Below are positions 1 to 12,739 of a DNA stretch of 64,000 nt, one piece after another (positions within the stretch are counted from its first letter, which is position 1; every line of letters begins with the position of its first letter). The DNA is from Mycolicibacterium sp. CH28 (GTDB lineage Bacteria > Actinomycetota > Actinomycetes > Mycobacteriales > Mycobacteriaceae), in assembly GCF_004745805.1 (NCBI RefSeq), contig NZ_SRLQ01000027.1, forward strand, positions 19,656 through 83,655, written 5' to 3'. The position numbers were made by a program, and so were the translations under genes. Below the pieces are notes generated by a model, which was not told the origin of the DNA, ran no database searches, and saw only the letters and a list, made by a program, of their open reading frames with translations.

Positions 1-450
1 CAGGTCGACGGGTCCGCCGATGGACTCAGGCGTCAGGTCACGCACGTTGGTCCGTTCGATGACCGTCACCCGCGGGTCCGAGCGCAGCGACCACGCCAGT
101 TGCCCGTAGCCGACATCGACGGCGACGACCTCGGTCGCGCCGCGATCCAGCAGTACCTCGGTGAAGCCCCCGGTCGAGGCGCCCGCGTCCAGACAGCGCC
201 GCCCGCCCGGCTCGATGCCAAAGCTGTCCAACGCACCGATGAGCTTGTGGGCACCGCGGGACACCCAGGTCCGCTCCTCGCCGGCCTCGACGGTGAGATT
301 CGCGGTGACCGATACCGCGGTGGCCGGCTTCACCGCCCGCATGCCGTCGATACTGACCAGACCAGCGCTGATCAGCTCGGCGGCCTGCTGGCGCGACCGC
401 GCCAGCCCACGCCGGACCAGCTCAGCGTCAACCCGGGCACGCCGCGCCAT
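1..450 (-). CDS. tlyA: TlyA, 16S/23S rRNA 2'-O-methyltransferase (3' end beyond window)
   Basis: The first 150 codons are visible and the rest runs off the left edge. The N-terminus MARRARVDAELVRRGLARSR followed by an S4-like RNA-binding segment (residues 1-65), then VSRGAHKL and the Rossmann SAM-binding loop CLDAGASTGGFTEVLLDRGA, matches mycobacterial TlyA closely. The family 2'-O-methylates C1409 of 16S rRNA and C1920 of 23S rRNA, which is needed for capreomycin/viomycin susceptibility. The start at 450 gives the conserved MARRARVD N-terminus. It lies 8 bp after the stop of the small upstream gene (459), in the same order as in M. tuberculosis (Rv1691-Rv1694). What is visible is intact. Confidence 0.95.
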   Translation of the reverse strand, partial: MARRARVDAELVRRGLARSRQQAAELISAGLVSIDGMRAVKPATAVSVTANLTVEAGEERTWVSRGAHKLIGALDSFGIEPGGRRCLDAGASTGGFTEVLLDRGATEVVAVDVGYGQLAWSLRSDPRVTVIERTNVRDLTPESIGGPVDL

Positions 451-458
451 ACGCGAAC

Positions 459-635
459 TCAGCCCTTCTCCACCGATTCCAGCGCACGGACCAAGATTTC
501 GTGCGCTTCCTCGAGCCGCTGGCCGATGGCGTCGACGTCGACACCGGTGACGTCGACGTCGTCCGGACCGACGCTGGGCAGGTCGGCCAGCACGGCGTCG
601 ATGTCGGCGCGAATCTGCTCGGGGTCGGTGCTCAT
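459..635 (-). CDS. Small conserved mycobacterial protein (Rv1693-like)
   Basis: A 58-aa acidic protein starting MSTDPEQIRADIDAVLADLP and ending in an amphipathic segment (EEAHEILVRALESVEKG). No catalytic motif or membrane segment is seen, and the function is unknown. Its place between the HAD phosphatase and tlyA, and its length, match my recollection of Rv1693. An alternative GTG start at 647 would overlap the phosphatase stop (GTGA) and add four residues. I prefer 635 because the protein then begins with the conserved-looking MSTDPEQ. It is probably co-transcribed and translationally coupled with its neighbours. Confidence 0.75.
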   Translation of the reverse strand: MSTDPEQIRADIDAVLADLPSVGPDDVDVTGVDVDAIGQRLEEAHEILVRALESVEKG

Positions 636-643
636 GTCACCGA

Positions 644-1666
644 TCACGCTAGCCGATCCGGGTTGCTCAACAGGGACCAGCGTTGCAGTGCGTCGCGCGC
701 GGCATCGTCACCGGCCAACACCGCGATCGGGGTGGTCGCGTTGACGTCCCACACCGCTCGCGCGGTGGCCCGCAGCACCGAGAGGCCGTCCTGGCCCGGG
801 TCGGCGCCGGTGGACACGACGGTCACCGCACCCTTGCCGACCTCGACGCGCCAGGCCGGGTGCTCGGCTACGGCGAGAGCCTCGGTCGGGGTGTGCAGAT
901 CGCGAAGGTCGGCGCCGATGTAGGTGGGACGTTGCTCGGGCACCGCATGGACGACATCGGCTGCCGTGCTGACCCCGGACAGCACCATCAGACTGGGTAG
1001 CTCCACGGCGTTGGCGCCGGCGATATCGGTGTCCAGGCGATCGCCCACCACCAACGGAGCAGCAAATGCGCCGCGGGCCAGGGCATCTCGCATCAACGTC
1101 GGAGCGGGTTTACCGGCCACCTGAGGTTCGACGTCGGTGGCCGTGCGCAGCGCCGAGACCATCGACCCGTTTCCGGGCAACAGCCCCCGCTCGGTCGGCA
1201 GTGTGCGGTCGATATTGGCGGCCACCCACAACGCCCCGGCGCGGATGGCCAGCGCGGCCTCGGCAAGGTCGGACCAGCCGGTGGACGTCGAATGTCCCTG
1301 GACCACACCGACCGGGTCGTCGGAGAACAGCCGCACCGGCCGTAATCCCACCGCCGAGACCTCCCCGGCCAACGCCTCGGTACCGACGATCAAGACATTC
1401 GCACCGGGGGCAAGCTGCTCGGCCAGCAGCCGCGCCGCGCTCTGCGCGCTGGTCACCACGTCAGCGGCCTCGGCGGTGAAGCCGAGTTCACGCAGATGCG
1501 CGGCCACCTCCTCGGCGGCTCGGGAGGCATTGTTGGTGACGAAAAGCTTGCGGGTCGCAGTGGCATCCAGAGCGCCGATCGCCCCTTCGGTCGGTTCGTG
1601 ACCGCGGAACACCGTGCCGTCGAGGTCGAGCAGCAAGCAATCATGTTGCTGTGCAAGGGTTGTCAC
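644..1666 (-). CDS. HAD-superfamily phosphatase, NagD/p-nitrophenylphosphatase type (Rv1692-like)
   Basis: The protein has HAD motif I as LLLDLDGTVFRG near the N-terminus (nucleophile and acid/base Asp pair), motif II as FVTNNASR, a C2-type cap, then AGKPAP and the motif III/IV region VVGDRLDTDIAGAN. This is the layout of NagD-like phosphatases of about 340 aa. The M. tuberculosis homologue Rv1692 has been described as a glycerol-3-phosphate phosphatase, so a role in glycerophospholipid recycling is likely by homology. I take the GTG at 1666 (VTTLAQQHDC) as the start, because it sits 1 nt after the stop of the TPR gene and matches the homologue's N-terminus. The reading frame is open upstream to 1699, but that would overlap the previous gene. 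Confidence 0.88.
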   Translation of the reverse strand: MTTLAQQHDCLLLDLDGTVFRGHEPTEGAIGALDATATRKLFVTNNASRAAEEVAAHLRELGFTAEAADVVTSAQSAARLLAEQLAPGANVLIVGTEALAGEVSAVGLRPVRLFSDDPVGVVQGHSTSTGWSDLAEAALAIRAGALWVAANIDRTLPTERGLLPGNGSMVSALRTATDVEPQVAGKPAPTLMRDALARGAFAAPLVVGDRLDTDIAGANAVELPSLMVLSGVSTAADVVHAVPEQRPTYIGADLRDLHTPTEALAVAEHPAWRVEVGKGAVTVVSTGADPGQDGLSVLRATARAVWDVNATTPIAVLAGDDAARDALQRWSLLSNPDRLA

Positions 1667-1667
1667 G

Positions 1668-2510
1668 TCAGGCCAACTCGCCGACCCGGTCTTCAGCATC
1701 GGTGACGCCGTCGATGTCGGCCGCGGCGGCGTGGATGAACCACTGCAGCGCGTCGTCGGCGCGGCCCAGCGCCAGCAGCGTCTCGGCGTAGGCGTAGAAC
1801 AGCCGCGCCGCGGTCGAGCCGCTCCGGGTCGGATCGGGCTGCGGACTGGTCAGCAGCGCCAGGGCCTGCTCGAGCTGGCCGAGATCGGCGCGGGCACCGG
1901 CGGCAACGATCCGCATCTCGTCGGCGTCGTCGCCGGTCAGCCGGGCGGCTTCCGGGCTGCGCGCAAGTTCGATGGCACGTTCGGGTCGTCCGACGCCGCG
2001 CTCACAGTCCGCGATCAGCGGGAGCAGTTCCGACTTGCTGCCCATCCGGCGCGCGGCCCGGAACTCCGAAAGCGCCTGGGCCCAGTCACCGCACTGATAG
2101 GCCGCGATCCCGACCGCCTCCCGCACCGCGGCGATGCGCCCGGAGCGGGCCCTGGCGGCCTGGGCGTGCTCGAGCGCCGCCTGCGGATCCTCGTCGAGCA
2201 GCTCACCGGCCGCAACCAGGTGGCGAGCCACCGTGTCGGCAGTGGCCCGGTCCAAAGTCGAAAGCTCGCCACGGATTTCGGGCGCGAGTTGCTTGGCCTC
2301 GATCGAGGCCGGGATGGCGGGACCGGCCGGCCGCGACTGGGCACCGTCGCGATCGTCGCCGTGCTGGGGCTGTGCGGGACGGGCTCGTCCCGGACCTGAG
2401 CGATGCGGGGCGCCAGTACCGCGGCGATCCCGCCCGCCCCCACCGGTACCGGTTCCAGCCGGACGACGCGGCGGGCGCCCACCGGAATTACCTTGCCTGT
2501 CGTCGACCAC
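1668..2510 (-). CDS. TPR-like conserved protein (Rv1691-like)
   Basis: A 280-aa protein with about 65 N-terminal residues of low-complexity Arg/Gly/Pro sequence (probably disordered), then helical repeats rich in Ala/Leu: AALEHAQAARARSGRIAAVR, YQCGDWAQALSEFRAARRM, RPERAIELAR, LGQLEQALALL, LALGRADDALQWFIHAA. The spacing and small/large alternation are typical of tetratricopeptide repeats, so it is probably a soluble protein-interaction scaffold. It heads the set TPR-HAD-small protein-tlyA. The chosen GTG start (MVDDRQ) gives the full repeat region, and no strong Shine-Dalgarno is seen. Its upstream neighbour here is the 5S rRNA and not lprJ/tyrS (see findings). Confidence 0.85.
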   Translation of the reverse strand: MVDDRQGNSGGRPPRRPAGTGTGGGGRDRRGTGAPHRSGPGRARPAQPQHGDDRDGAQSRPAGPAIPASIEAKQLAPEIRGELSTLDRATADTVARHLVAAGELLDEDPQAALEHAQAARARSGRIAAVREAVGIAAYQCGDWAQALSEFRAARRMGSKSELLPLIADCERGVGRPERAIELARSPEAARLTGDDADEMRIVAAGARADLGQLEQALALLTSPQPDPTRSGSTAARLFYAYAETLLALGRADDALQWFIHAAAADIDGVTDAEDRVGELA

Positions 2511-2594
2511 CCGTAAAGGATACGGGCAGCACGGTGACGGTCACAATTCGGATTATTGAATTCAGCCTACGGAATTCGCCATGAACCATTAAAA

Positions 2595-2622
2595 GTGGCC
2601 CCCGAATATCTTCGGGGGCCAC
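2595..2622 (-). terminator. Intrinsic terminator downstream of 5S rRNA (second hairpin)
   Basis: A perfect 12-bp stem (2595-2606 with 2611-2622) with a 4-nt loop. On the minus strand it is followed by TTTTAA, so it looks like a canonical intrinsic terminator for the rrn operon. Confidence 0.85.
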
Positions 2623-2641
2623 AATATCGGGCCTAGAAATG

Positions 2642-2674
2642 CCTGAGCCCCCCACATTACGTGGGGGGCTCAGG
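2642..2674 (-). terminator. Strong hairpin just after 5S rRNA (first terminator)
   Basis: A perfect 14-bp stem (2642-2655 with 2661-2674) with a 5-nt loop, 10 nt beyond the 5S 3' end. It lacks a clean T-run, so it may act as a terminator with the next hairpin or as a 3' processing/protection structure. Confidence 0.75.
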
Positions 2675-2684
2675 ACTTAAATTG

Positions 2685-2800
2685 TGTTCGGCGGTGTCCT
2701 ACTTTTCCACCCGTGTTGGGTAGTATCATCGGCGCTGGCAGGCTTAGCTTCCGGGTTCGGGATGGGTCCGGGCGTTTCCCTGCCGCTGTGGCCGCCGTAA
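2685..2800 (-). rRNA. rrf: 5S ribosomal RNA
   Basis: The complementary strand reads TTACGGCGGCCACAGCGGCA through to CGCCGAACA, with the internal GAACCCGGAAGCTAAGCC core of bacterial 5S rRNA. The length is about 116 nt. It is the last gene of the 16S-23S-5S operon. Confidence 0.97.
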
Positions 2801-2920
2801 CTTTATTTTTTTGGTTGCCTCTGGTTTTTGGTGGTGGGGTGGGTGTTGTGGTGTGTGGTGTGGTTGCGGGCGTCTGTGTGTTCTTACTTTTAACCGAAAT
2901 CAATGGTGTTTTGTTTTGGT

Positions 2921-7963
<5,043 letters not shown>

Positions 7964-8170
7964 CCCCTCGACCAAACGAGGCAGAATTCGAATCAGAAAA
8001 ATCTGACCTAACAAAAAGACACCAAAAACTGGCATCAAAAAACAAAACCACCCATTCAAAAGGAAGACGAGGAGTCCCCCAAAACAAGTGGCAAAAACAA
8101 CAAACAAAAACCACCAAACACACTATTGAGTTCTCAAACAACACACCCAGCAAACCTTGCCCGTTTAGGG
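7964..8170 (-). other. rrn leader, untranslated
   Basis: Transcribed leader between the most proximal promoter and 16S. It holds boxA, A-rich tracts on the plus strand, and a small hairpin (7966-7970 with 7977-7981) just before the 16S 5' end. No credible coding sequence is present on either strand. Confidence 0.7.
8123..8142 (-). promoter_or_regulatory. boxA antitermination element of rrn leader
   Basis: The minus strand reads GTTGTTTGAGAACTCAATAG, a close match to the mycobacterial rrn boxA bound by NusB/NusE. Confidence 0.85.
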
Positions 8171-8209
8171 CAACCCTGCCAGCTTACTTCACGAACCTGT
8201 CGGTGTCAA
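8171..8209 (-). promoter_or_regulatory. rrn promoter, proximal copy
   Basis: On the minus strand there is a consensus -35 TTGACA (8209-8204), a 17-nt spacer and -10 TAAGCT (8186-8181), followed by GGCAGGGTTG. This is the same initiation-region motif as mycobacterial rrn promoters. Likely SigA-dependent. Confidence 0.85.
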
Positions 8210-8270
8210 CTTGCCACCCTCGTTCCGTTTCCGGTTCAAAAGTGTCTGGCTAGTTGACGCCCGCCAGCAG

Positions 8271-8310
8271 GCAACCCTGCTAACTTACTTCAAAGCTCTC
8301 TCCGTGTCAA
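8271..8310 (-). promoter_or_regulatory. rrn promoter, middle copy
   Basis: -35 TTGACA (8310-8305), 17-nt spacer, -10 TAAGTT (8287-8282), then AGCAGGGTTGC. It repeats the proximal copy 101 bp upstream. Confidence 0.85.
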
Positions 8311-8380
8311 CTCGCTGCTTTGCGTCTTAACTGCGAACGCTGGGCAACTGGCTGACTGACTGGCTTGCGCCAGCAGACAG

Positions 8381-8416
8381 CCCCGCTAACTTACTTCAAA
8401 GGCTTATCAGATTCGG
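8381..8416 (-). promoter_or_regulatory. Degenerate third rrn promoter copy
   Basis: It shares the TTTGAAGTAAGTTAGC block (-10 TAAGTT at 8393-8388) with the middle copy. The sequence at the -35 distance reads CCGAAT, so it is probably weak or dead unless activated. Confidence 0.5.
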
Positions 8417-8467
8417 CTTACCGCTTCCGTCCCGTTCCCGGGTCCGGCGCGACCGGCTCGACATACA

Positions 8468-9718
8468 TTACACACGTTCGATCTCAGCTCCAAGTCGGAC
8501 CAGATTCTCCACGAAAAGCGGGTAACCCCGGTCGATATGGAACACGTCGTGCACTTCGGTCTCGCCGTCCGCGACGAGCCCTGCCAACACCAATCCGGCG
8601 CCCGCACGGATGTCCGAGCACCACACCGGTGCGCTGGATAGCTGCGGGATCCCCCGCACCACCGCGTGATGACCGTCGGTCCTGGCGTCGGCTCCGAGCC
8701 GGATCATCTCCTCGACGAACCGAAATCTTGCTTCGAAGACGTTCTCGGTGATCATCGACGTCCCGTCGGCAATGGACGCCAGCGCGATCGCCATCGGCTG
8801 CAAGTCGGTCGGGAAACCCGGGAACGGAAGCGTCGCGACGTTGCCGGCCTTTGGCCGGTCGTACTGCACCACGCGAAATCCGTTGTCGTGCTGGGTGACA
8901 GTGGCGCCGGCGTCATGCAACTTGTGCAGCACCAGCTGAAGATGAGCGGGGTCCACGCCGGTGACCGAGATGTCGCCGCGCGTCATCGCTGCGGCAATCC
9001 CCCACGTAGCTGCGACGATCCGATCCCCGATCACCCGATGTTCGGTGGGGTACATCTTCGGGACACCGGTGATCGTGAGCGTGGAAGTCCCGGCTCCCTC
9101 GACCTGGGCGCCCATCTGATTGAGCATCTCGCAGAGGTCGATGACATCGGGCTCGCGCGCCGCGTTGTGGATCGTGGTGACACCTTCGGCGACCACCGCG
9201 GCCATCAGGATGTTCTCGGTCGCCCCCACGGAAGGGAACTCCAACTGGATCTCCGCGCCGCGAAGCCTTTCGGCGGTAGCCACGACGCAGCCGTGCTCGA
9301 TCGTGCACTCCGCGCCGAGCTGACGCAGCCCGGCCTGATGCATGTCGAGCGGACGGGAGCCGATCGCGTCACCGCCGGGCAGCGCAACGCGGGCTCGCTT
9401 ACACCGTCCCACCAGCGGACCCAGCACACAGACTGACGCGCGGAACTGACGTACCGCGGCGAAATCTGCTTCGTACTTGGGCTCCTCAGGAGACGTGATC
9501 CGCACCACCGAGCCGTCGAGTTCGACGTTGGCCCCGAGACCGCGAAGAACCTCGGCCATCAGCGGCACGTCCAGGATGTCCGGGCAGTTAGTGATCGTGG
9601 TGGTGCCCTCGGCCAGCAGACTGGCGGCCATCAGCTTGAGGACACTGTTCTTAGCGCCCCCCACAGCTACCTCGCCTGATAACCGGTTTCCGCCGGTCAC
9701 CACGAAACGCTCGCCCAC
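8468..9718 (-). CDS. murA: UDP-N-acetylglucosamine 1-carboxyvinyltransferase MurA
   Basis: First committed step of cytoplasmic peptidoglycan synthesis: transfer of enolpyruvate from PEP to UDP-GlcNAc. It shows the EPT fold signatures RFVVTGGNRLSGEVAVGGAK at the N-terminus (Lys of GGAKNS), RASVCVLGPL, and ALPGGDAIGSRPLDMHQ. In the last, the catalytic-loop Cys of E. coli MurA (PGGC) is Asp, as known for mycobacteria and associated with intrinsic fosfomycin resistance. The frame is open to 9757; I choose the GTG at 9718 (VGERFVVTGG, 416 aa) because it matches the family N-terminus. The gene lies immediately upstream of the rrn promoters, is divergent from the cobalamin adenosyltransferase gene, and ends 52 bp before the first rrn promoter-like copy. 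Confidence 0.96.
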   Translation of the reverse strand: MGERFVVTGGNRLSGEVAVGGAKNSVLKLMAASLLAEGTTTITNCPDILDVPLMAEVLRGLGANVELDGSVVRITSPEEPKYEADFAAVRQFRASVCVLGPLVGRCKRARVALPGGDAIGSRPLDMHQAGLRQLGAECTIEHGCVVATAERLRGAEIQLEFPSVGATENILMAAVVAEGVTTIHNAAREPDVIDLCEMLNQMGAQVEGAGTSTLTITGVPKMYPTEHRVIGDRIVAATWGIAAAMTRGDISVTGVDPAHLQLVLHKLHDAGATVTQHDNGFRVVQYDRPKAGNVATLPFPGFPTDLQPMAIALASIADGTSMITENVFEARFRFVEEMIRLGADARTDGHHAVVRGIPQLSSAPVWCSDIRAGAGLVLAGLVADGETEVHDVFHIDRGYPLFVENLVRLGAEIERV

Positions 9719-9780
9719 GGCCGTCAGTTTAGTGGAGCCGACACCCAGTACCGGCACACTCGGCCGGTACGGTCTGACTC

Positions 9781-10374
9781 ATGGCAGTACACCTGACCCG
9801 CATCTATACCCGTACCGGTGACGACGGGACGTCTGGACTGAGTGATTTCTCACGGGTGCAGAAGAACGATCCGCGTCTGGTCGCCTATGCCGACTGCGAC
9901 GAAGCCAACGCCGCCATCGGGGTGGCTGTGGCCATGGGCGAGCCCGATGCAGAACTGCGCAAAGTCCTGGTGCAGATTCAGAACGACCTGTTCGACGCGG
10001 GCGCCGACCTCTCGACTCCCGTGGTCGAAAACCCCGAATACCAGCCGTTGCGGATCACCCCGCCCTACATCGAGCGACTCGAGGCTTGGTGCGACCACTA
10101 CAACGAGACCCTGCCCGCTCTCAACTCGTTCATCCTGCCGGGCGGTACGGCGCTCTCGGCACTGTTGCACGTGGCGCGAACCGTGACGCGGCGGGCTGAA
10201 CGAGCCGCCTGGATCGCGGTGAATGCCTACCCCGACACGGTCAGCCCGCTGCCGGCCCGCTACCTGAACCGGTTGTCCGACCTGCTGTTCATCTTGTCCC
10301 GGGTGGCCAACCCGGACGGCGACGTCCTGTGGCAACCGGGCGGAGCGAAGGCCGGCGGTCCAGAGACGGAATAG
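9781..10374 (+). CDS. Cob(I)alamin adenosyltransferase, PduO type
   Basis: A 197-aa protein that makes adenosylcobalamin from cob(I)alamin and ATP. N-terminal RIYTRTGDDGTSGLSDFSRV is the PduO ATP-binding loop. It is followed by VAYADCDEANAAIG, the conserved helix FILPGGTALSALLHVARTVTRRAER with the catalytic Arg/Glu set, and NRLSDLLFILSR near the C-terminus. The length is normal. It is orthologous in position to Rv1314c, between the atp operon and murA. It is transcribed divergently from murA and converges on the DUF2550 gene with a 1-nt gap between stops. The product would serve methylmalonyl-CoA mutase and other B12 enzymes. Confidence 0.93.
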   Translation: MAVHLTRIYTRTGDDGTSGLSDFSRVQKNDPRLVAYADCDEANAAIGVAVAMGEPDAELRKVLVQIQNDLFDAGADLSTPVVENPEYQPLRITPPYIERLEAWCDHYNETLPALNSFILPGGTALSALLHVARTVTRRAERAAWIAVNAYPDTVSPLPARYLNRLSDLLFILSRVANPDGDVLWQPGGAKAGGPETE

Positions 10375-10375
10375 C

Positions 10376-10819
10376 TCAGACCGTGCGGCGCCGAGCCCTC
10401 GGCGATGGCCGGGACTCGACCCACGACAGGAACGCCGTCAACGCCCCACGATCGAGCGCCAATTCGTAACCGCGCCATAGGTCGGCCGTGGTGTCGTGCA
10501 GTTCGAGGACAACGATCTCTTGCGTCATGATGTCGAACTCGTCGCCGCGCGGCGCGCGGCGCGAAATGATCTCCAAGCCGCGCCGGCTCAGTCGCCGATC
10601 CGGCCACCACCGCAGGCTCGACAACCGGTAGAACCTTGCCTCGTCGCCGCGGTACCGGATGACCCCGTGTCGCCAACCGTGCCCACCCACTGCCGGAATG
10701 TCACGCAGGATCGCTGCCGTACCGCCCTGACGTAGCTTCCACAGCCGATAGCTGAGCGCGGCGACGGCCAGCAACAGCACGCTGACGAGCGCGACCATGA
10801 AGATCATCGGCGCGCTCAT
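10376..10819 (-). CDS. DUF2550 membrane-anchored protein (Rv1312-like)
   Basis: A 147-aa protein with one N-terminal transmembrane helix (about residues 5-25, IFMVALVSVLLLAVAALSYRL) and a basic cytosolic domain containing WRHGVIRYRGDEARFYRLSS and RRGLEIISRRAPRGDE. This fits the actinobacterial DUF2550 family, which consistently follows atpC. The biochemical function is unknown. The conserved linkage to ATP synthase suggests a role in membrane energetics or assembly, which is inference only. It begins 17 bp after the atpC stop, so it is probably the last gene of the atp transcript. Confidence 0.88.
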   Translation of the reverse strand: MSAPMIFMVALVSVLLLAVAALSYRLWKLRQGGTAAILRDIPAVGGHGWRHGVIRYRGDEARFYRLSSLRWWPDRRLSRRGLEIISRRAPRGDEFDIMTQEIVVLELHDTTADLWRGYELALDRGALTAFLSWVESRPSPRARRRTV

Positions 10820-10836
10820 CAGTCGCTGATCCGCTG

Positions 10837-11202
10837 CTAGTCGAGTTGGCCAAGGGCACGCAGGCGCGCCCGGCCCCGAGCGGCTGTCTGCGGGTCATCG
10901 GAGCCGGCGTCGGCCTTGGCCGCGTCCGCGTTGATCTCCGACTCGAACTCGGCGGACTCCGCGAGGATGGTCACGCCCGCTTCGGTCACCGACAGATAGC
11001 CCCCGTCGACGGCGATGCGCAGGTCGTCCTCACCCTCGCGCTCGACGCGCACCATCGCGTCGTCCACCAGCTGTGCAACCAGCGGAATGTGCCGCGGCAT
11101 GATGCCGATCTCGCCTGAGATGGTGCGGGTGAAGACGAAGGTTGCCTTGCCCGACCAGATCTTGCGCTCGACGGCGACGATGTCGACGTCCAATTCGGCC
11201 AT
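10837..11202 (-). CDS. atpC: ATP synthase F1 subunit epsilon
   Basis: A 121-aa protein. The N-terminal beta-sandwich is recognisable from ELDVDIVAVERKIWSGKATF and EIGIMPRHIPLVAQL. The C-terminal helical part is short, as in mycobacteria. It couples the gamma rotor to the c-ring and restrains ATP hydrolysis. The start is preceded by AAAGGTGATG. It follows atpD by 63 bp, last of the core ATP synthase genes. Confidence 0.96.
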   Translation of the reverse strand: MAELDVDIVAVERKIWSGKATFVFTRTISGEIGIMPRHIPLVAQLVDDAMVRVEREGEDDLRIAVDGGYLSVTEAGVTILAESAEFESEINADAAKADAGSDDPQTAARGRARLRALGQLD

Positions 11203-11265
11203 CTCACATCACCTTTCGCATATGACGCTCCAGAGCTGGCTTGAAGCTCTTCGCGCAAGCGCTCA

Positions 11266-12696
11266 TCACAGCTTGGCGCCGAGGCTCTCGGCCTTCTTCG
11301 CCAGGTCGTCCAGGCCACCGATCAGGAAGAACGCCTGCTCGGGCAGGTGGTCGAACTCGCCCTTGGCCAGCTTGTCGAAGGCCTCGATGGTCTCCTTGAG
11401 CGGCACGGTGGAACCGGGCTGCCCGGTGAACTGCTCGGCCGCCATCATGTTCTGGCTCAGGAAGCGCTCGATCTTACGGGCCCGGTACACCAGCACCTTG
11501 TCCTCTTCGGACAGCTCGTCGATACCGAGGATCGCGATGATGTCCTGAAGATCCTTGTAGCGCTGCAGGATTCGGATGACTTCCTGGGCTACCCGGTAGT
11601 GCTCGTCACCGACCACGCTGGGGTGCAGAATCGTCGAGCTCGAGGCCAGCGGGTCCACGGCCGGGAAGATGCCCTTCGAGAACACCGCACGGGAGAGCTC
11701 GGTGGTGGCGTCAAGGTGGGCGAACGTGGTCGCCGGCGCCGGGTCGGTGTAGTCGTCGGCGGGCACGTACACGGCCTGCATCGACGTGATCGAGCGACCA
11801 CGGGTCGAGGTGATGCGTTCCTGCAGCTCACCCATCTCGTCGGCCAGTGTCGGCTGGTACCCCACGGCCGAAGGCATACGGCCGAGCAGGGTCGACACCT
11901 CGGAACCGGCCTGGGTGAACCGGAAGATGTTGTCGATGAACAGCAGCACGTCCTGGCCCTGCTCATCGCGGAAGTACTCCGCCATGGTCAGCGCGGACAG
12001 GGCCACGCGCATACGCGTGCCCGGCGGCTCGTCCATCTGGCCGAACACCAAGGCGGTGTCCTTGAGCACATTGGCATCCGCGAGCTCGACCCACAGGTCG
12101 TTGCCCTCGCGGGTGCGCTCCCCCACGCCGGCGAACACCGAAGTACCACCGAAGTTGCGGGCGATGCGGTTGATCATCTCCTGGATGAGCACCGTCTTGC
12201 CCACGCCGGCGCCACCGAACAGGGCGATCTTGCCGCCACGCACGTACGGCGTGAGCAGGTCGACGACCTTCAGGCCGGTCTCGAGCATCTCGGTGCGGGG
12301 CTCCAGGTCGGCGAAGGCCGGCGGCTTGCGGTGGATCGACCAGTGCTCGAAGTCCTTGCCGTAGCCGGGCTCGTCGAGGCAGTCACCCAGGGCGTTGAAC
12401 ACGTGGCCCTTGACGCCGTCGCCGACCGGCACCGAGATCGAGGCACCGGTGTCGGACACCTCCACCCCGCGGACCAGGCCGTCGGTCGGCTGCATCGAGA
12501 CGCAGCGAACGAGGTTGTCGCCCAGGTGCTGGGCGACCTCCAGGGTCAGGGTCTTGGCAAGCGCGCCGAAGGTGATCTCGGCGTGCAACGCGTTGAACAG
12601 TCGGGGCACAGAACCGCGCGGGAACTCAACGTCCACCACCGGTCCGGTGATGCGGACGACGCGCCCGGCGGTCTTGGTCTCTACGGCAGCAGTCAT
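11266..12696 (-). CDS. atpD: ATP synthase F1 subunit beta (catalytic)
   Basis: A 476-aa protein with Walker A GGAGVGKTVLIQEMINR, catalytic Glu in GVGERTREGNDL, Walker B VLLFIDNIFRFTQAGSE and the DELSEED-type loop DELSEEDK. It is near identical to other mycobacterial beta subunits. It forms the catalytic sites with alpha in the F1 head. The gene sits between atpG (44 bp upstream) and atpC. Confidence 0.98.
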   Translation of the reverse strand: MTAAVETKTAGRVVRITGPVVDVEFPRGSVPRLFNALHAEITFGALAKTLTLEVAQHLGDNLVRCVSMQPTDGLVRGVEVSDTGASISVPVGDGVKGHVFNALGDCLDEPGYGKDFEHWSIHRKPPAFADLEPRTEMLETGLKVVDLLTPYVRGGKIALFGGAGVGKTVLIQEMINRIARNFGGTSVFAGVGERTREGNDLWVELADANVLKDTALVFGQMDEPPGTRMRVALSALTMAEYFRDEQGQDVLLFIDNIFRFTQAGSEVSTLLGRMPSAVGYQPTLADEMGELQERITSTRGRSITSMQAVYVPADDYTDPAPATTFAHLDATTELSRAVFSKGIFPAVDPLASSSTILHPSVVGDEHYRVAQEVIRILQRYKDLQDIIAILGIDELSEEDKVLVYRARKIERFLSQNMMAAEQFTGQPGSTVPLKETIEAFDKLAKGEFDHLPEQAFFLIGGLDDLAKKAESLGAKL

Positions 12697-12739
12697 ATTT
12701 CTCTTCGCTTCCTGAACGTGGCCTATGTAGTTGAGTCGG

